In this document: piece by piece, positions 1 to 8,111 of the stretch
Numbering within the stretch: the stretch's first letter is position 1
Layout: every line of letters begins with the position of its first letter
Assembly: GCA_963753185.1 (NCBI GenBank)
Contig: CAVWBO010000007.1
Location: 1,736,001 to 1,800,000 of the forward strand
DNA: 64,000 nt
Reading direction: 5' to 3'
Source: SZUA-442 sp963753185
GTDB taxonomy: Bacteria; Actinomycetota; Acidimicrobiia; Spongiisociales; UBA5794
Notes under the pieces: generated by a model
The model's database searches: none
What the model was told of the DNA's origin: nothing
Seen by the model: only the letters and a program-made list of their open reading frames with translations
Program-made: the position numbers and the translations under genes

Positions 1-6
1 CGAGGA

Positions 7-546
7 GTGGTCGTCGACACGGCATTGGGGGCGGTCGAGCTTCGGCCCTACACATGGGAAATGATCGACACGCTCGCACTGGCAGCGAACGACGCTCGGA
101 TACCTCGGTACATGGGGGACGACTTCCCCCACCCCTACCGTCGGGAGGACGCCGAGGAGTGGATCGGCCTCGCGACGGCGAATGATCCACCGACGCACTT
201 CGCGGTCTTCGTCAACGATGTGATGGCTGGCGGCGTCGGGGGATTCCCCGGATCCAAGGAGCACACGGGAGCGATCGAGATCGGCTGGTGGCTGCATCCC
301 GACTTCTGGAATCGCGGGATCACCACGGCGTGTGTCATCGCATTGGTCGACCTTCTCTTCGCCGACGACAACTGCATGCGGCTGTGGGCACCGGTGATGC
401 ATCCGAATGTCGCGTCGGCCAGGGTCGCCGAGAAGGCGGGTCTGACATTCGAGGGGCGGGCACCATCGGCGTACGTCAAGCACGGCGTGAGGTACGACCA
501 ACTCAACTACGGCATCACGCGTGACCAATGGATGGCGCACAGGTAA
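7..546 (+). CDS. GNAT family N-acetyltransferase (RimJ/RimL type)
   Basis: Predicted acetyl-CoA-dependent N-acetyltransferase of about 179 residues, a normal length for single-domain GNAT proteins. The acetyl-CoA-binding region is seen around residues 90-108, with IGWWLHPDFWNRG followed by ITTACV, and the late motif NVASARVAEKAGL near residues 134-146 is typical of the RimJ/RimL-like branch. The substrate cannot be read from sequence. The GTG at position 7 lies at the window edge and the purine run just before it is too close to be a good ribosome site, so the true start could be upstream. SURF1 follows 27 bases later. Confidence 0.8.
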   Translation: MVVDTALGAVELRPYTWEMIDTLALAANDARIPRYMGDDFPHPYRREDAEEWIGLATANDPPTHFAVFVNDVMAGGVGGFPGSKEHTGAIEIGWWLHPDFWNRGITTACVIALVDLLFADDNCMRLWAPVMHPNVASARVAEKAGLTFEGRAPSAYVKHGVRYDQLNYGITRDQWMAHR

Positions 547-561
547 CCGAAGGGCGACTCG

Positions 562-567
562 TACGCT
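562..567 (+). promoter_or_regulatory. Putative -10 element of a leaderless SURF1 transcript
   Basis: TACGCT ends 6 bases before the ATG at 574, so transcription would begin at or next to the start codon. No Shine-Dalgarno sequence precedes the ATG. No clear -35 element is seen. Confidence 0.45.
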
Positions 568-573
568 TCCACG

Positions 574-1359
574 ATGGCGGCGTTCGACAACCGAGTACTC
601 CTGCGGCCTCGATGGATCCTTGCCATCGTGATCGCAGCCGTGCTCGTCATCTCCTTCGTCCGGCTCGGCATCTGGCAGCTCGACCGGCTCGAAGAACGGC
701 GAAGTGGCAACGCCCTCGTCGAGGCTCGGCGTGCGGCGGCTCCGGAGCCGCTGCAGGACCTGATTGCCCTCCACGGCGCCGATCCTGACGACTTGATCCA
801 TCGGCGAGCAATCGTCGAGGGCCGATATCGACAGGATCTCGAGTTCTTCTCGATCGGCCGCACCTACGGCGACCGGTCGGGAACGCTCGTTGCAACGCCG
901 TTCGAGCTTTCCGACGGCACGCTGATGATCGTGGTCCGTGGGCTCGTGCCCTCGGACACCGCGGGCCCGCCTGCTATGGACTATGAACCCCCCTCCGGTG
1001 TGGTCGTCGTCACAGGGAGGCTGGACGACGGGGAGGAGCCCCTTCGGATCGGCGAACCTGCACCGGAGGGAGGCGTCATCACCTCCATCAGTCGAATCGA
1101 CCTCGGATTCATCGACAGCTGGATACAGGCCGATGTCGCTCCGATATCCCTGCTCCTCGACTCACAGGAGCCCGAACCGACGACCCAAATCCCCGTGCCT
1201 GTGCCCGAGGAGGAACTGACCGAGGGAAGTCACCTCGGATATGCGATCCAATGGTTCGCGTTCGCCCTGATCGTCGCCGTCGGCGTCGCCTATCTCGTGT
1301 GGCGTGCCGGGACCGATGTCAAGGACCGAAACGATCAGGAGCCAGCTCCTCGGCCGTGA
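574..1359 (+). CDS. SURF1 family cytochrome oxidase assembly protein
   Basis: Membrane protein of 261 residues expected to help assemble cytochrome c oxidase (heme a insertion in characterised homologues). Family layout is visible: an N-terminal transmembrane helix at about residues 12-30 running into the signature RLGIWQLDRLEER, a long extracytoplasmic domain, and a C-terminal helix at about 224-246 preceded by the signature HLGYAIQWF. The start is supported by the position of the first helix and by the hexamer at 562-567. The 3' end overlaps the convergent FAD oxidoreductase by 41 bases. No oxidase subunit genes lie in the window. Confidence 0.9.
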   Translation: MAAFDNRVLLRPRWILAIVIAAVLVISFVRLGIWQLDRLEERRSGNALVEARRAAAPEPLQDLIALHGADPDDLIHRRAIVEGRYRQDLEFFSIGRTYGDRSGTLVATPFELSDGTLMIVVRGLVPSDTAGPPAMDYEPPSGVVVVTGRLDDGEEPLRIGEPAPEGGVITSISRIDLGFIDSWIQADVAPISLLLDSQEPEPTTQIPVPVPEEELTEGSHLGYAIQWFAFALIVAVGVAYLVWRAGTDVKDRNDQEPAPRP

Positions 1360-2413
1360 TGCCAAGCGCCTCCAGGTCAAGCGGTACGGCGCCGTCAACG
1401 ATCAGGCCCGCAGCCAATCGTGCGATCGCAGGGGACGTCTTGATCCCGTATCCGCCCTGACCCGCCAACCAGAAGAACCCGTCGGAGCGATGATCGAAGC
1501 CAACCACGGGAACGCGATCACGTGTGAAGGTCCGAATACCGGCCCAACTCGACGAGACGCTCCGAATCGAAAGGCTCGTGGCCTCCTCGATCCGCATGAT
1601 TCCCAGTGCGACATCCTCCTCGTCGGGTCGCGCATCCGATGGTGGAGCCACGAGCTCGCTCGCGGCCGACCCGAGGAGATTCGGGCCCTCGGGCTTGAGG
1701 TACCAACGCTCGTCGACGTCGATGACCATCGGCCACGAGTGTGCATCGATGCCCGGATCGCACAGGAACGCACTTCGCTTCAGCGGGATCAGCCCGAGCG
1801 GCGGGACCCCGGCCATGGTTGCGATCACGTCGGCCCACGCGCCAGCCGCATTGACGAGCACCGTGGCGGTGATCGTCTCATCTCCTGCCGTGAGCTCCCA
1901 CGCAGCAGATCTCGAGATCGCGGTGACGCCATGCTCGAGGAGGATCGTGGCACCGTTGGCCAATGCCGTTGCTCGGAAGGCCATCTGGATGCCGTGCACG
2001 TCGAGGTCCATGGCCCCGGGCTCGAGGATGCCCTCCGTGATGACAGACGGGTCGGCGACGGGGAACCGATCGGTGACCCCGTCGGAGGTGAGCAGGACGA
2101 GGTCATCAACAGTGGCGGAGTACAGCGCGTAGAGGTCGGCGGTCGTGGCGACCTGGTCCGCACGTCCCACGAACAGGACGCCGCGGGGTGACGCGAGTCC
2201 TGCCTCGATGAAGAAGGGTCGCGATGCCTTGGTGAGGCGTGGGACGACACCCGGTCCGTAACACTCCGTGTACAGCGCAGCGGACCTCCCGGTCGCGTGG
2301 TACCCCAGCATCGGCTCGGCCTCGACGAGGACGACCGATGTGTGCTCGGAAAGGGACGCGGCGGCCGAGAGCCCGGCGATCCCGCCCCCGATGACAGCGA
2401 TGTCGAATCTCAT
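1319..2413 (-). CDS. FAD-dependent oxidoreductase (DAO family, D-arginine dehydrogenase-like)
   Basis: Flavoenzyme of 364 residues with the dinucleotide-binding motif GGGIAG at residues 8-13 just after the start. The stretch GYHATGRSAALYTECYG near residue 36 resembles DauA-type D-amino-acid dehydrogenases, and the C-terminal GQGGYGIKTSPA is the usual FAD-contacting end of the DAO fold. Likely oxidises an amine or D-amino acid, but the substrate is inferred. The ATG at 2413 is chosen because the Rossmann strand begins directly there (MRFDIAVIGGG) and a TACCGT hexamer lies 7 bases upstream; a longer reading frame upstream has no family similarity. Divergent from the AlaX gene. Confidence 0.82.
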   Translation of the reverse strand: MRFDIAVIGGGIAGLSAAASLSEHTSVVLVEAEPMLGYHATGRSAALYTECYGPGVVPRLTKASRPFFIEAGLASPRGVLFVGRADQVATTADLYALYSATVDDLVLLTSDGVTDRFPVADPSVITEGILEPGAMDLDVHGIQMAFRATALANGATILLEHGVTAISRSAAWELTAGDETITATVLVNAAGAWADVIATMAGVPPLGLIPLKRSAFLCDPGIDAHSWPMVIDVDERWYLKPEGPNLLGSAASELVAPPSDARPDEEDVALGIMRIEEATSLSIRSVSSSWAGIRTFTRDRVPVVGFDHRSDGFFWLAGQGGYGIKTSPAIARLAAGLIVDGAVPLDLEALGITAEELAPDRFGP

Positions 2414-2420
2414 CGGAGCG

Positions 2421-2426
2421 ACGGTA
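2421..2426 (-). promoter_or_regulatory. Putative -10 element, leaderless FAD oxidoreductase mRNA
   Basis: On the minus strand TACCGT ends 7 bases before the ATG at 2413. There is no Shine-Dalgarno sequence between them. Confidence 0.45.
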
Positions 2427-2475
2427 CCGCGAATCGGCCTCCTCCGTTCCCCTAGGGTTGGGGCAAGGAGGCCGT

Positions 2476-3192
2476 ATGCAGGAACGGATCTATTCGACGG
2501 ACGCATATGCGACCGCAATGGCCGCGACAGTCGTGAAGGCGGACACCGATGACAGCCGGGTGCTCCTCGACCGCACGGTCTTCTATCCGGGCGGTGGCGG
2601 GCAACCGCACGACCTCGGCCATCTGGTCATCGGGGATGACCGCCTCAGGGTGGTCCGCGTCACGAGCGATGCTGACGGTGTCTGGCATTGGATCGAGGGT
2701 GCCGTTCCCGGTGTGGGAACGGCGCTCACAGGGGAGCTCGACTGGGAGCGCAGGTACGCCTTGATGCGCACACACACGGCGCTGCACGCACTGTGTGGGG
2801 TGATCTGGAATCGATTCCACAGTCCGGTCACGGGAGGGAACATGGAACCGGGGGAGGGGAGGCTCGACTTCGACATCCCCGACTGGAGCGCGGACGCCCT
2901 GCCCATCATCGAGGCCGAGCTCAACCGCGAACTCGCATTGCGACGACGCGTCGACGTGTCGTTCCTGCCACGCACCGCCGCTGACGAGGACCCCAGCCTC
3001 ATTCGGACGAAGGTCAACCTGCTTCCTGCGACGATCCACGAGGTGCGGGTCATCGACATCGTGGGACTCGACCGACAGGCGGACGGCGGGACGCATGTGG
3101 CCGAGACGGGCGAGGTCGGTTCCGTGATGATCCCCAAGGCCGAGAACAAGGGTCGGGGGTTCCGGCGGATCCGGGTCCGGCTGTCCGGTTGA
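2476..3192 (+). CDS. Alanyl-tRNA editing protein (AlaX family)
   Basis: Stand-alone homologue of the alanyl-tRNA synthetase editing domain, which hydrolyses mischarged Ser- or Gly-tRNA(Ala). At 238 residues it has the AlaX-M layout. FYPGGGGQPHDLG lies near residues 35-47. The first zinc motif HxxxH is present as H100-T-A-L-H104. At the second zinc motif the family's CxxxH appears as D203-G-G-T-H207, so the usual cysteine ligand is aspartate. The ATG at 2476 is preceded by AAGGAGG five bases upstream and is preferred to the TTG at 2458. It ends 4 bases from the convergent nitroreductase gene. Confidence 0.88.
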   Translation: MQERIYSTDAYATAMAATVVKADTDDSRVLLDRTVFYPGGGGQPHDLGHLVIGDDRLRVVRVTSDADGVWHWIEGAVPGVGTALTGELDWERRYALMRTHTALHALCGVIWNRFHSPVTGGNMEPGEGRLDFDIPDWSADALPIIEAELNRELALRRRVDVSFLPRTAADEDPSLIRTKVNLLPATIHEVRVIDIVGLDRQADGGTHVAETGEVGSVMIPKAENKGRGFRRIRVRLSG

Positions 3193-3206
3193 TCCGTCAG
3201 GGATCA
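3190..3206. terminator. Small hairpin between convergent genes
   Basis: TGATCC, a 5-base loop, and GGATCA form a perfect 6-bp stem spanning the two convergent stop codons. There is no T tract, so a termination role is a guess based only on position. Confidence 0.25.
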
Positions 3207-3901
3207 GCGCTGCCTGCGCCGCCGAGGTCCTCTCGTCCGATCTCGACCATGACCCGATCCAGTGGCTTGCGCCGGAGATCCGGCACGCGACAGTCGTCCG
3301 CGGGGTAACCGACGGGGAACAGGATGAACGGTCGCTCGTTCTCCGGCCGGCCGAGCAGGGTCCGCAGGAATGCCATCGGGCTCGGCGTGTGGGTCAGGGT
3401 CACGAGACCCATGCGGTGCACGGCATCGATGAACATGCCACATGCAATGCCGACGGACTCCTTGACGTAGTAGTGGTGGAGCCGTCGGCCATCATCACCG
3501 ATGCCGTACCGCTGCTCGAAGACGACCACGAGCCATGGAGCGACCTCGAGGAATGGCTTCTCCCAACCGGTGCCGAGTGGCTCGAGGTCATCCAACCAGT
3601 GCTGGGGGAGTCTCCCACCCTCGTAGTTGAGGCGTTCCTCGGCCTCGGCGGCATTGCGGACCGCACGCTTGACGTCGGCATCCCGGGTGATCACGAACGT
3701 CCACGGCTGCTTGTGGGCACCGCTGGGAGCCGTCGACGCCGCGGCTACCGCCGTTTCGATCATCGCCCTCGGCACGGGACGACTGGAGAAATCCCTGACG
3801 GACCGCCGTTGGTCCATCTCCAACAGGACCCTTCGGCCAGTCTCGATCTCGTCGCCCACGGGAACGTCCAGCGCTCGGTGAGGTACGGTCGGGAGTGCCA
3901 C
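3197..3901 (-). CDS. Nitroreductase-fold flavoprotein, iodotyrosine deiodinase-like
   Basis: FMN-binding nitroreductase superfamily protein of 234 residues, with the N-terminal FMN-phosphate motif RRSVRDF at 32-38. It is much closer to iodotyrosine deiodinase than to ordinary nitroreductases. The lid carries E89, Y93 and K115 in EERLNY...TGWEKPFL, matching the three residues that grip the amino-acid part of halotyrosine in the mammalian enzyme. HYYVKESVGIACG and the C-terminal VPDLRRKPLDRVMV also match that family closely. Reductive dehalogenation of halotyrosine is the family reaction; the physiological substrate here is unknown. The start is GTG with a TAGGGT hexamer 6 bases upstream. Confidence 0.8.
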   Translation of the reverse strand: MALPTVPHRALDVPVGDEIETGRRVLLEMDQRRSVRDFSSRPVPRAMIETAVAAASTAPSGAHKQPWTFVITRDADVKRAVRNAAEAEERLNYEGGRLPQHWLDDLEPLGTGWEKPFLEVAPWLVVVFEQRYGIGDDGRRLHHYYVKESVGIACGMFIDAVHRMGLVTLTHTPSPMAFLRTLLGRPENERPFILFPVGYPADDCRVPDLRRKPLDRVMVEIGREDLGGAGSADP

Positions 3902-3907
3902 GGCAGG

Positions 3908-3913
3908 ACCCTA
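3908..3913 (-). promoter_or_regulatory. Putative -10 element, leaderless deiodinase-like mRNA
   Basis: Minus-strand TAGGGT ends 6 bases before the GTG at 3901, with no ribosome-binding site between. Confidence 0.45.
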
Positions 3914-4054
3914 CGTGCGCCGGAGGGTGGTTTCAACTCCTCGTTGGGAATCATCGCGATGACCCGAGTGTTGTGACCCGCATGCACAGGGCTTCGAACG
4001 TCGCAACTCCGACAATCTGGCGCGACGGCACCGATCGGTAGCGTTGCAGTGATC

Positions 4055-5308
4055 ATGGCAATTCGTGATCGCACGGCGAGGATGAACGTGGTAGTCGGTG
4101 TCGTCTTCGCCGCCGTGTTCGTGTCGTCGTGCGGGGCAGCGGTTTCGGGCGACGATGCGGGTGAGCCGGGCGCGCCCTCGAACACGATCGGTTCGTCGGA
4201 AGTCACCCCGCCGGTTCCGGATCCGCCGGCGCCTGCCGCGTCCGCCCTTCCCGCCGGCCCGTCGGCCCTCGATGACATGCGCGATGACCGCTTCCCTGAT
4301 CCACTCGTCGACCTCAACCAGATCATCTCGGGCGGTCCCCCTCCCGACGGCATCCCGCCGATCGACGTCCCGCGCTTCCTCCGGATCTCCGACAACCTCG
4401 AGTTCCTCCCAGCGAACGAACCGGTCGTCGCCCTCGAGATCAATGGGGACGCGCGCGCCTACCCCATCCGAGCCATGGTCTGGCATGAGATCGTCAACGA
4501 CGTCGTGGGAGGGGTCCCTGTCACCGTGACCTACTGCCCGCTGTGCAACTCCGCCGCGACGTATGACAGGCGAATCGACGGTGCCGAGACGACATTCGGC
4601 ACGTCGGGACTGCTGTTCGCGTCGGCGCTGGTCATGTACGATCGTGCCACCGAGAGTCTCTGGACGCACTTCAACGGAGAAGCGGTCGTCGGCGTCCTGA
4701 CCGGCGCCCGCCTCGAGGAATACCCATCGCCCCTGCTGTCGTGGGGGGATTTCCGATCGGCGTATCCGGCGGGACAGGTCCTTGATTTCGAGGCAAGCGG
4801 GTTTGATCGTGACTACGGGCGCAACCCGTACCTGGGCTACGACGCCGAGGCAAACACCCCATTCCTGTTCCGGGGCGCACTCGATGATCGGGCCAAGGCC
4901 ATGCAGCGGGTCGTCGGCATCGAGGCAGGCGACGCGTCGTCAGCGTTCTCGCTGTCCGCCGTGAGCGGGGGAGAGGGCAAGGCCACGATGGCAGCGGTGG
5001 GGTCGACACCGGTCGCGATCTTCTGGACACCCGGGCAGTCGTCGGCACTCGATACCTCAGCGATCACAGAGGGTCGCGACGTCGGCTCGGTCGGTGTCTT
5101 TGTGCCGGAACTCGATGGCCGAACGCTCAGTTTCGCCTTCGAGGATGGACGGTTCGTCGACGAGGAGACGGGCTCGTCCTGGACGATCACCGGCGAGGCG
5201 ATCGACGGCGACCTGGCCGGAAGCCGCCTCGAGCGCATCCCGCACCTCGACACCTTCTGGTTCGCTTGGTCGACCTACCAACCCGGTACGGAGTTGATCG
5301 GGAGCTGA
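4055..5308 (+). CDS. DUF3179 domain-containing lipoprotein
   Basis: Exported protein of 417 residues. A hydrophobic segment begins near residue 10 and ends in a lipobox-like VSSC followed by a Ser/Pro/Ala-rich linker. The DUF3179 domain then follows, with VALEINGDARAYPI near residue 128 and the conserved pair Y160-C-P-L-C164 downstream of WHEIVND. The family has no established biochemical role; the CxxC-like pair suggests redox or metal chemistry. A GTG at 4049 and an ATG at 4082 are alternative starts. The small PLDc_N-type membrane gene begins 46 bases downstream on the same strand. Confidence 0.85.
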   Translation: MAIRDRTARMNVVVGVVFAAVFVSSCGAAVSGDDAGEPGAPSNTIGSSEVTPPVPDPPAPAASALPAGPSALDDMRDDRFPDPLVDLNQIISGGPPPDGIPPIDVPRFLRISDNLEFLPANEPVVALEINGDARAYPIRAMVWHEIVNDVVGGVPVTVTYCPLCNSAATYDRRIDGAETTFGTSGLLFASALVMYDRATESLWTHFNGEAVVGVLTGARLEEYPSPLLSWGDFRSAYPAGQVLDFEASGFDRDYGRNPYLGYDAEANTPFLFRGALDDRAKAMQRVVGIEAGDASSAFSLSAVSGGEGKATMAAVGSTPVAIFWTPGQSSALDTSAITEGRDVGSVGVFVPELDGRTLSFAFEDGRFVDEETGSSWTITGEAIDGDLAGSRLERIPHLDTFWFAWSTYQPGTELIGS

Positions 5309-5354
5309 TTCCGGCTCCGGCGTATCCTCCGATCGGACGTATGAAGGGGTAGGC

Positions 5355-5570
5355 GTGAACTTTGCAGCATGGATTCCGATCTTCGCGGTCGGGATCGCCT
5401 TCTCGGCGGTCGTGCTCGTCCACCTCGCGACCCATCAGGTGCCGTTCATGCCGAAGTGGGCGTGGGCTCTGCTGATTCTCGTCACGATGCCATTGGGTGG
5501 AGTCGTATACCTGCTGATCGTCGTGTTCGGCGCCGGAGTGCGTGAGGACGCCGAGGGCAAGCACACCTAG
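5355..5570 (+). CDS. Small two-helix membrane protein (PLDc_N domain type)
   Basis: 71-residue protein with two hydrophobic helices, about residues 4-24 and 35-57. The pattern PKWAWALLILVTMPLGGVVYLL resembles the PLD nuclease N-terminal (PLDc_N) domain also found at the start of cardiolipin synthases. It is too short to be an enzyme by itself. The GTG start has AAGGGG about 7 bases upstream. The gene lies 24 bases before the ABC-F gene on the same strand, so co-transcription is likely. Confidence 0.7.
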   Translation: MNFAAWIPIFAVGIAFSAVVLVHLATHQVPFMPKWAWALLILVTMPLGGVVYLLIVVFGAGVREDAEGKHT

Positions 5571-5594
5571 GCGTCGTCCCTCGGAGAGGTCACC

Positions 5595-7235
5595 GTGAGC
5601 ATCGAAGTGAACAACGCCGTCTTCCACTATCCGGATGGCACCATTGCCGTAGACGACGTCTCGTTCAAGGTGCCCACGGGATCGGTGACAGCGCTCGTCG
5701 GGCCGAACGGCGTCGGGAAGACGACGCTGCTCAACCTGATCGCGGGAGACCTCGATCTCGCGGATGGAACGATCCGCAGCGACACCGAGGTTGCGTACAT
5801 GCGTCAGAATCCGGGATTCGACGACCCAGCGACCGCCACGGTGCTCGACGCCCTTGCGCTGTCCCTGCCGAAGGAGCTCAAGCCGGTCCATGCGCGCCTC
5901 CAGGCGGTCTACGCCGACATCTCACGCGGCGCCGACGTCGGTGTCGAGCTCGCTGAAGTCCTCGACATGTGGCAGGCGCTCGGCGGCTACACAGCCGAGG
6001 CGATGTGGGACCAGGTCACGCGTGCCGTCCTCGACCAGGGGCTGTCCGTCGCCGGGCCCCGCGGGTTGACGGAGCTGTCTGGTGGGGAACGCAAGAGCAT
6101 CATCCTGCGATCGTTCCTCGCCTCGAGTGTCCCGACGCTCATCCTCGATGAGCCGGACAACTTCCTCGACCTCTACTCCAAAGCATGGCTCGAGCAGTCG
6201 CTGAGGGACTCCACGAAGACCATCCTCGTCGTGAGCCACGATCGGACGCTCCTGACCCGATCCGTCGACCGGATGGTGGTGCTCGAGCACAACGGTGCGT
6301 GGATCCACGGAGGGAGCTACACCTCGTTCAGGGAGGAGCGCCGCAAGCGCAACGAGCGCCTCGCCAAGGACCTCGATGCATGGAAGGCCGAGGAACGCAG
6401 GCTCTACAGGTACTACAAGCTCATGAAGAACCGAGCTGGAGCGAGCGAGGCGCTCGCATCGCGTGCGGACGCCGCCCAGACGAGGTGGGAGCGGTTCCGA
6501 GACGCAGGACCACCCCAGCTGCCCCCACCCGAGCGCGAGATCGTGCCCAAGTTCGTCGGATCCCGTGCAGGGAACGAGGCGATGAGGATCACGAACTTCG
6601 AGGTCGACGGCCTCGTCCTCCCGTTCTCCCTGACGATCTACAACGGAGACAGGGTGGCACTCCTGGGCGAGAACGGCGTAGGGAAGTCGACCTTCATCCG
6701 CGCGATACAGGACCCCGCGCACATCGAGCACGGCTCGGTCCGATTCGGGCCGACGGCACGAGTGGGGTTCTTCAGCCAGGACGTCGACATCCCCGACACG
6801 GGGCAGGAGCTGCTGGACATCGTCAAGGTCCGCTTCCCGAATCCGGAGCAGGCGAGGAACGCACTCGGTCGGTACGGCCTCGCGGATCGGATCAGGCATA
6901 CGCTGGGGGAGTTGTCAGGAGGGCAGAAGGCGCGTGTGCAGCTGCTGCTCCTCGAGAGGGATGATCCGAATGTGCTCCTCCTCGATGAACCGACCGACAA
7001 CCTCGACCTCGAGTCGATCCAGGTGATCGAGGAGGTCCTCGCCGACCTCGACGCGACACAGGTTGCGATCACGCACGATGGCTGGTTCACGCGGATCTTC
7101 AACCGGTTCATCATCTTCGACAAGGACGGTCTCGTCGCCGAGGTGCCCGAACGCCTGAGGGCATTGCACATCGTCGGCGGACGTGGATTCTCCTTGATGG
7201 ACGAACCCGATGTGAAGATCCTGACGACGATCTGA
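5595..7235 (+). CDS. ABC-F family ATP-binding protein
   Basis: Soluble protein of 546 residues with two ABC ATPase domains and no membrane segments, the ABC-F arrangement. The first domain has Walker A GPNGVGKTT at 36-44, signature LSGGERK and Walker B LILDEPDNFLD. The second has GENGVGKST, LSGGQKAR and LLLDEPTDNLD. A charged linker around 245-290, rich in Arg, Lys and Glu, joins them, as in ABC-F ribosome-associated translation or antibiotic-protection factors. Which subfamily is not clear. GTG start preceded by GGAGAGG. Confidence 0.88.
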   Translation: MSIEVNNAVFHYPDGTIAVDDVSFKVPTGSVTALVGPNGVGKTTLLNLIAGDLDLADGTIRSDTEVAYMRQNPGFDDPATATVLDALALSLPKELKPVHARLQAVYADISRGADVGVELAEVLDMWQALGGYTAEAMWDQVTRAVLDQGLSVAGPRGLTELSGGERKSIILRSFLASSVPTLILDEPDNFLDLYSKAWLEQSLRDSTKTILVVSHDRTLLTRSVDRMVVLEHNGAWIHGGSYTSFREERRKRNERLAKDLDAWKAEERRLYRYYKLMKNRAGASEALASRADAAQTRWERFRDAGPPQLPPPEREIVPKFVGSRAGNEAMRITNFEVDGLVLPFSLTIYNGDRVALLGENGVGKSTFIRAIQDPAHIEHGSVRFGPTARVGFFSQDVDIPDTGQELLDIVKVRFPNPEQARNALGRYGLADRIRHTLGELSGGQKARVQLLLLERDDPNVLLLDEPTDNLDLESIQVIEEVLADLDATQVAITHDGWFTRIFNRFIIFDKDGLVAEVPERLRALHIVGGRGFSLMDEPDVKILTTI

Positions 7236-7256
7236 TCGGTCGATCGGCGCATCGTT

Positions 7257-7262
7257 TAGGCT
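7257..7262 (+). promoter_or_regulatory. Putative -10 element, leaderless PfkB-kinase mRNA
   Basis: TAGGCT ends 6 bases before the ATG at 7269; no Shine-Dalgarno sequence is present. Confidence 0.5.
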
Positions 7263-7268
7263 CGGCTG

Positions 7269-8111
7269 ATGCTGTGCTGCCTGGGTGATCTCGTCGAGGA
7301 CATCGCCGTCCATCGACCCTCCGGCCTGGCGCGGGGCGCCGATACCGATGTCGAGATCCATCGTCGACAGGGAGGCTCGGCCGCCAACGTCGCCGTCGCT
7401 GCCGCCACCTCGGGAACTCCGACCAGGTTCATAGGGAGCGTCGGTGACGACGCCGTGGGCGCTGCGCTGGCTGACCAGCTCGAGGCGGCAGGCGTGGAGG
7501 TCTGCCTCCAACGCCGGGGTCGGACCGGGACGATCGTGGTCCTCATCGAACCCGACGGGGATCGCACGATGCTTCGCGATCGCGGCGCAGCTGCGGATCT
7601 GCGTGCCCTGCCTCCGCCCGGCCTTGCGGGAGTGACGTGGCTCCATGTTCCCGCATACTCGCTCGTGGAGGGTTCGGTAGCCGTCGTCGCTCGCGAAGCG
7701 CTTCGCGTGGCCACGAGCGCGTCGATTCCCACGAGCCTCGATGCCTCATCGACGAGCATCATCCGAGAGGCCGGTGTTGATGCCTTCAAGGAGATCGTGG
7801 CTGACATCGGCCCTGACGTCGTCTTCTGCAACACGGCGGAGGCGCAGCTCCTCGGTGTGGCGCACGGCGCCCTCGGAGGTGCTCGGCTGACGGTGGTCAA
7901 ACACGGCCCGGATCCCGCATTCGCGATCACGGAGACCGGTGAGCGCTTGGCTGCAACCGCCCCCGACCTGGGCAGGGTGGATGACACGACAGGTGCCGGC
8001 GATGCATTCGCCGCAGGATTCATCGCAGCACGCATGCGCGGTGAATCGATACCCGCCAGCCTGGGAGCAGGGCATCACCGCGCGGCAGCCCTGATCCTGT
8101 CGCGGACGTAG
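7269..8111 (+). CDS. PfkB/ribokinase-family carbohydrate kinase
   Basis: 280-residue kinase of the ribokinase superfamily. The N-terminal GDLVEDI begins the fold. The substrate-binding GGSAANVAVAAA lies near residues 37-48. The C-terminal signature DDTTGAGDAFAAGF contains the catalytic aspartate and anion hole. Sugar or nucleoside specificity cannot be read. It has its own likely leaderless promoter. About 800 bases without a supported gene follow. Confidence 0.86.
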   Translation: MLCCLGDLVEDIAVHRPSGLARGADTDVEIHRRQGGSAANVAVAAATSGTPTRFIGSVGDDAVGAALADQLEAAGVEVCLQRRGRTGTIVVLIEPDGDRTMLRDRGAAADLRALPPPGLAGVTWLHVPAYSLVEGSVAVVAREALRVATSASIPTSLDASSTSIIREAGVDAFKEIVADIGPDVVFCNTAEAQLLGVAHGALGGARLTVVKHGPDPAFAITETGERLAATAPDLGRVDDTTGAGDAFAAGFIAARMRGESIPASLGAGHHRAAALILSRT

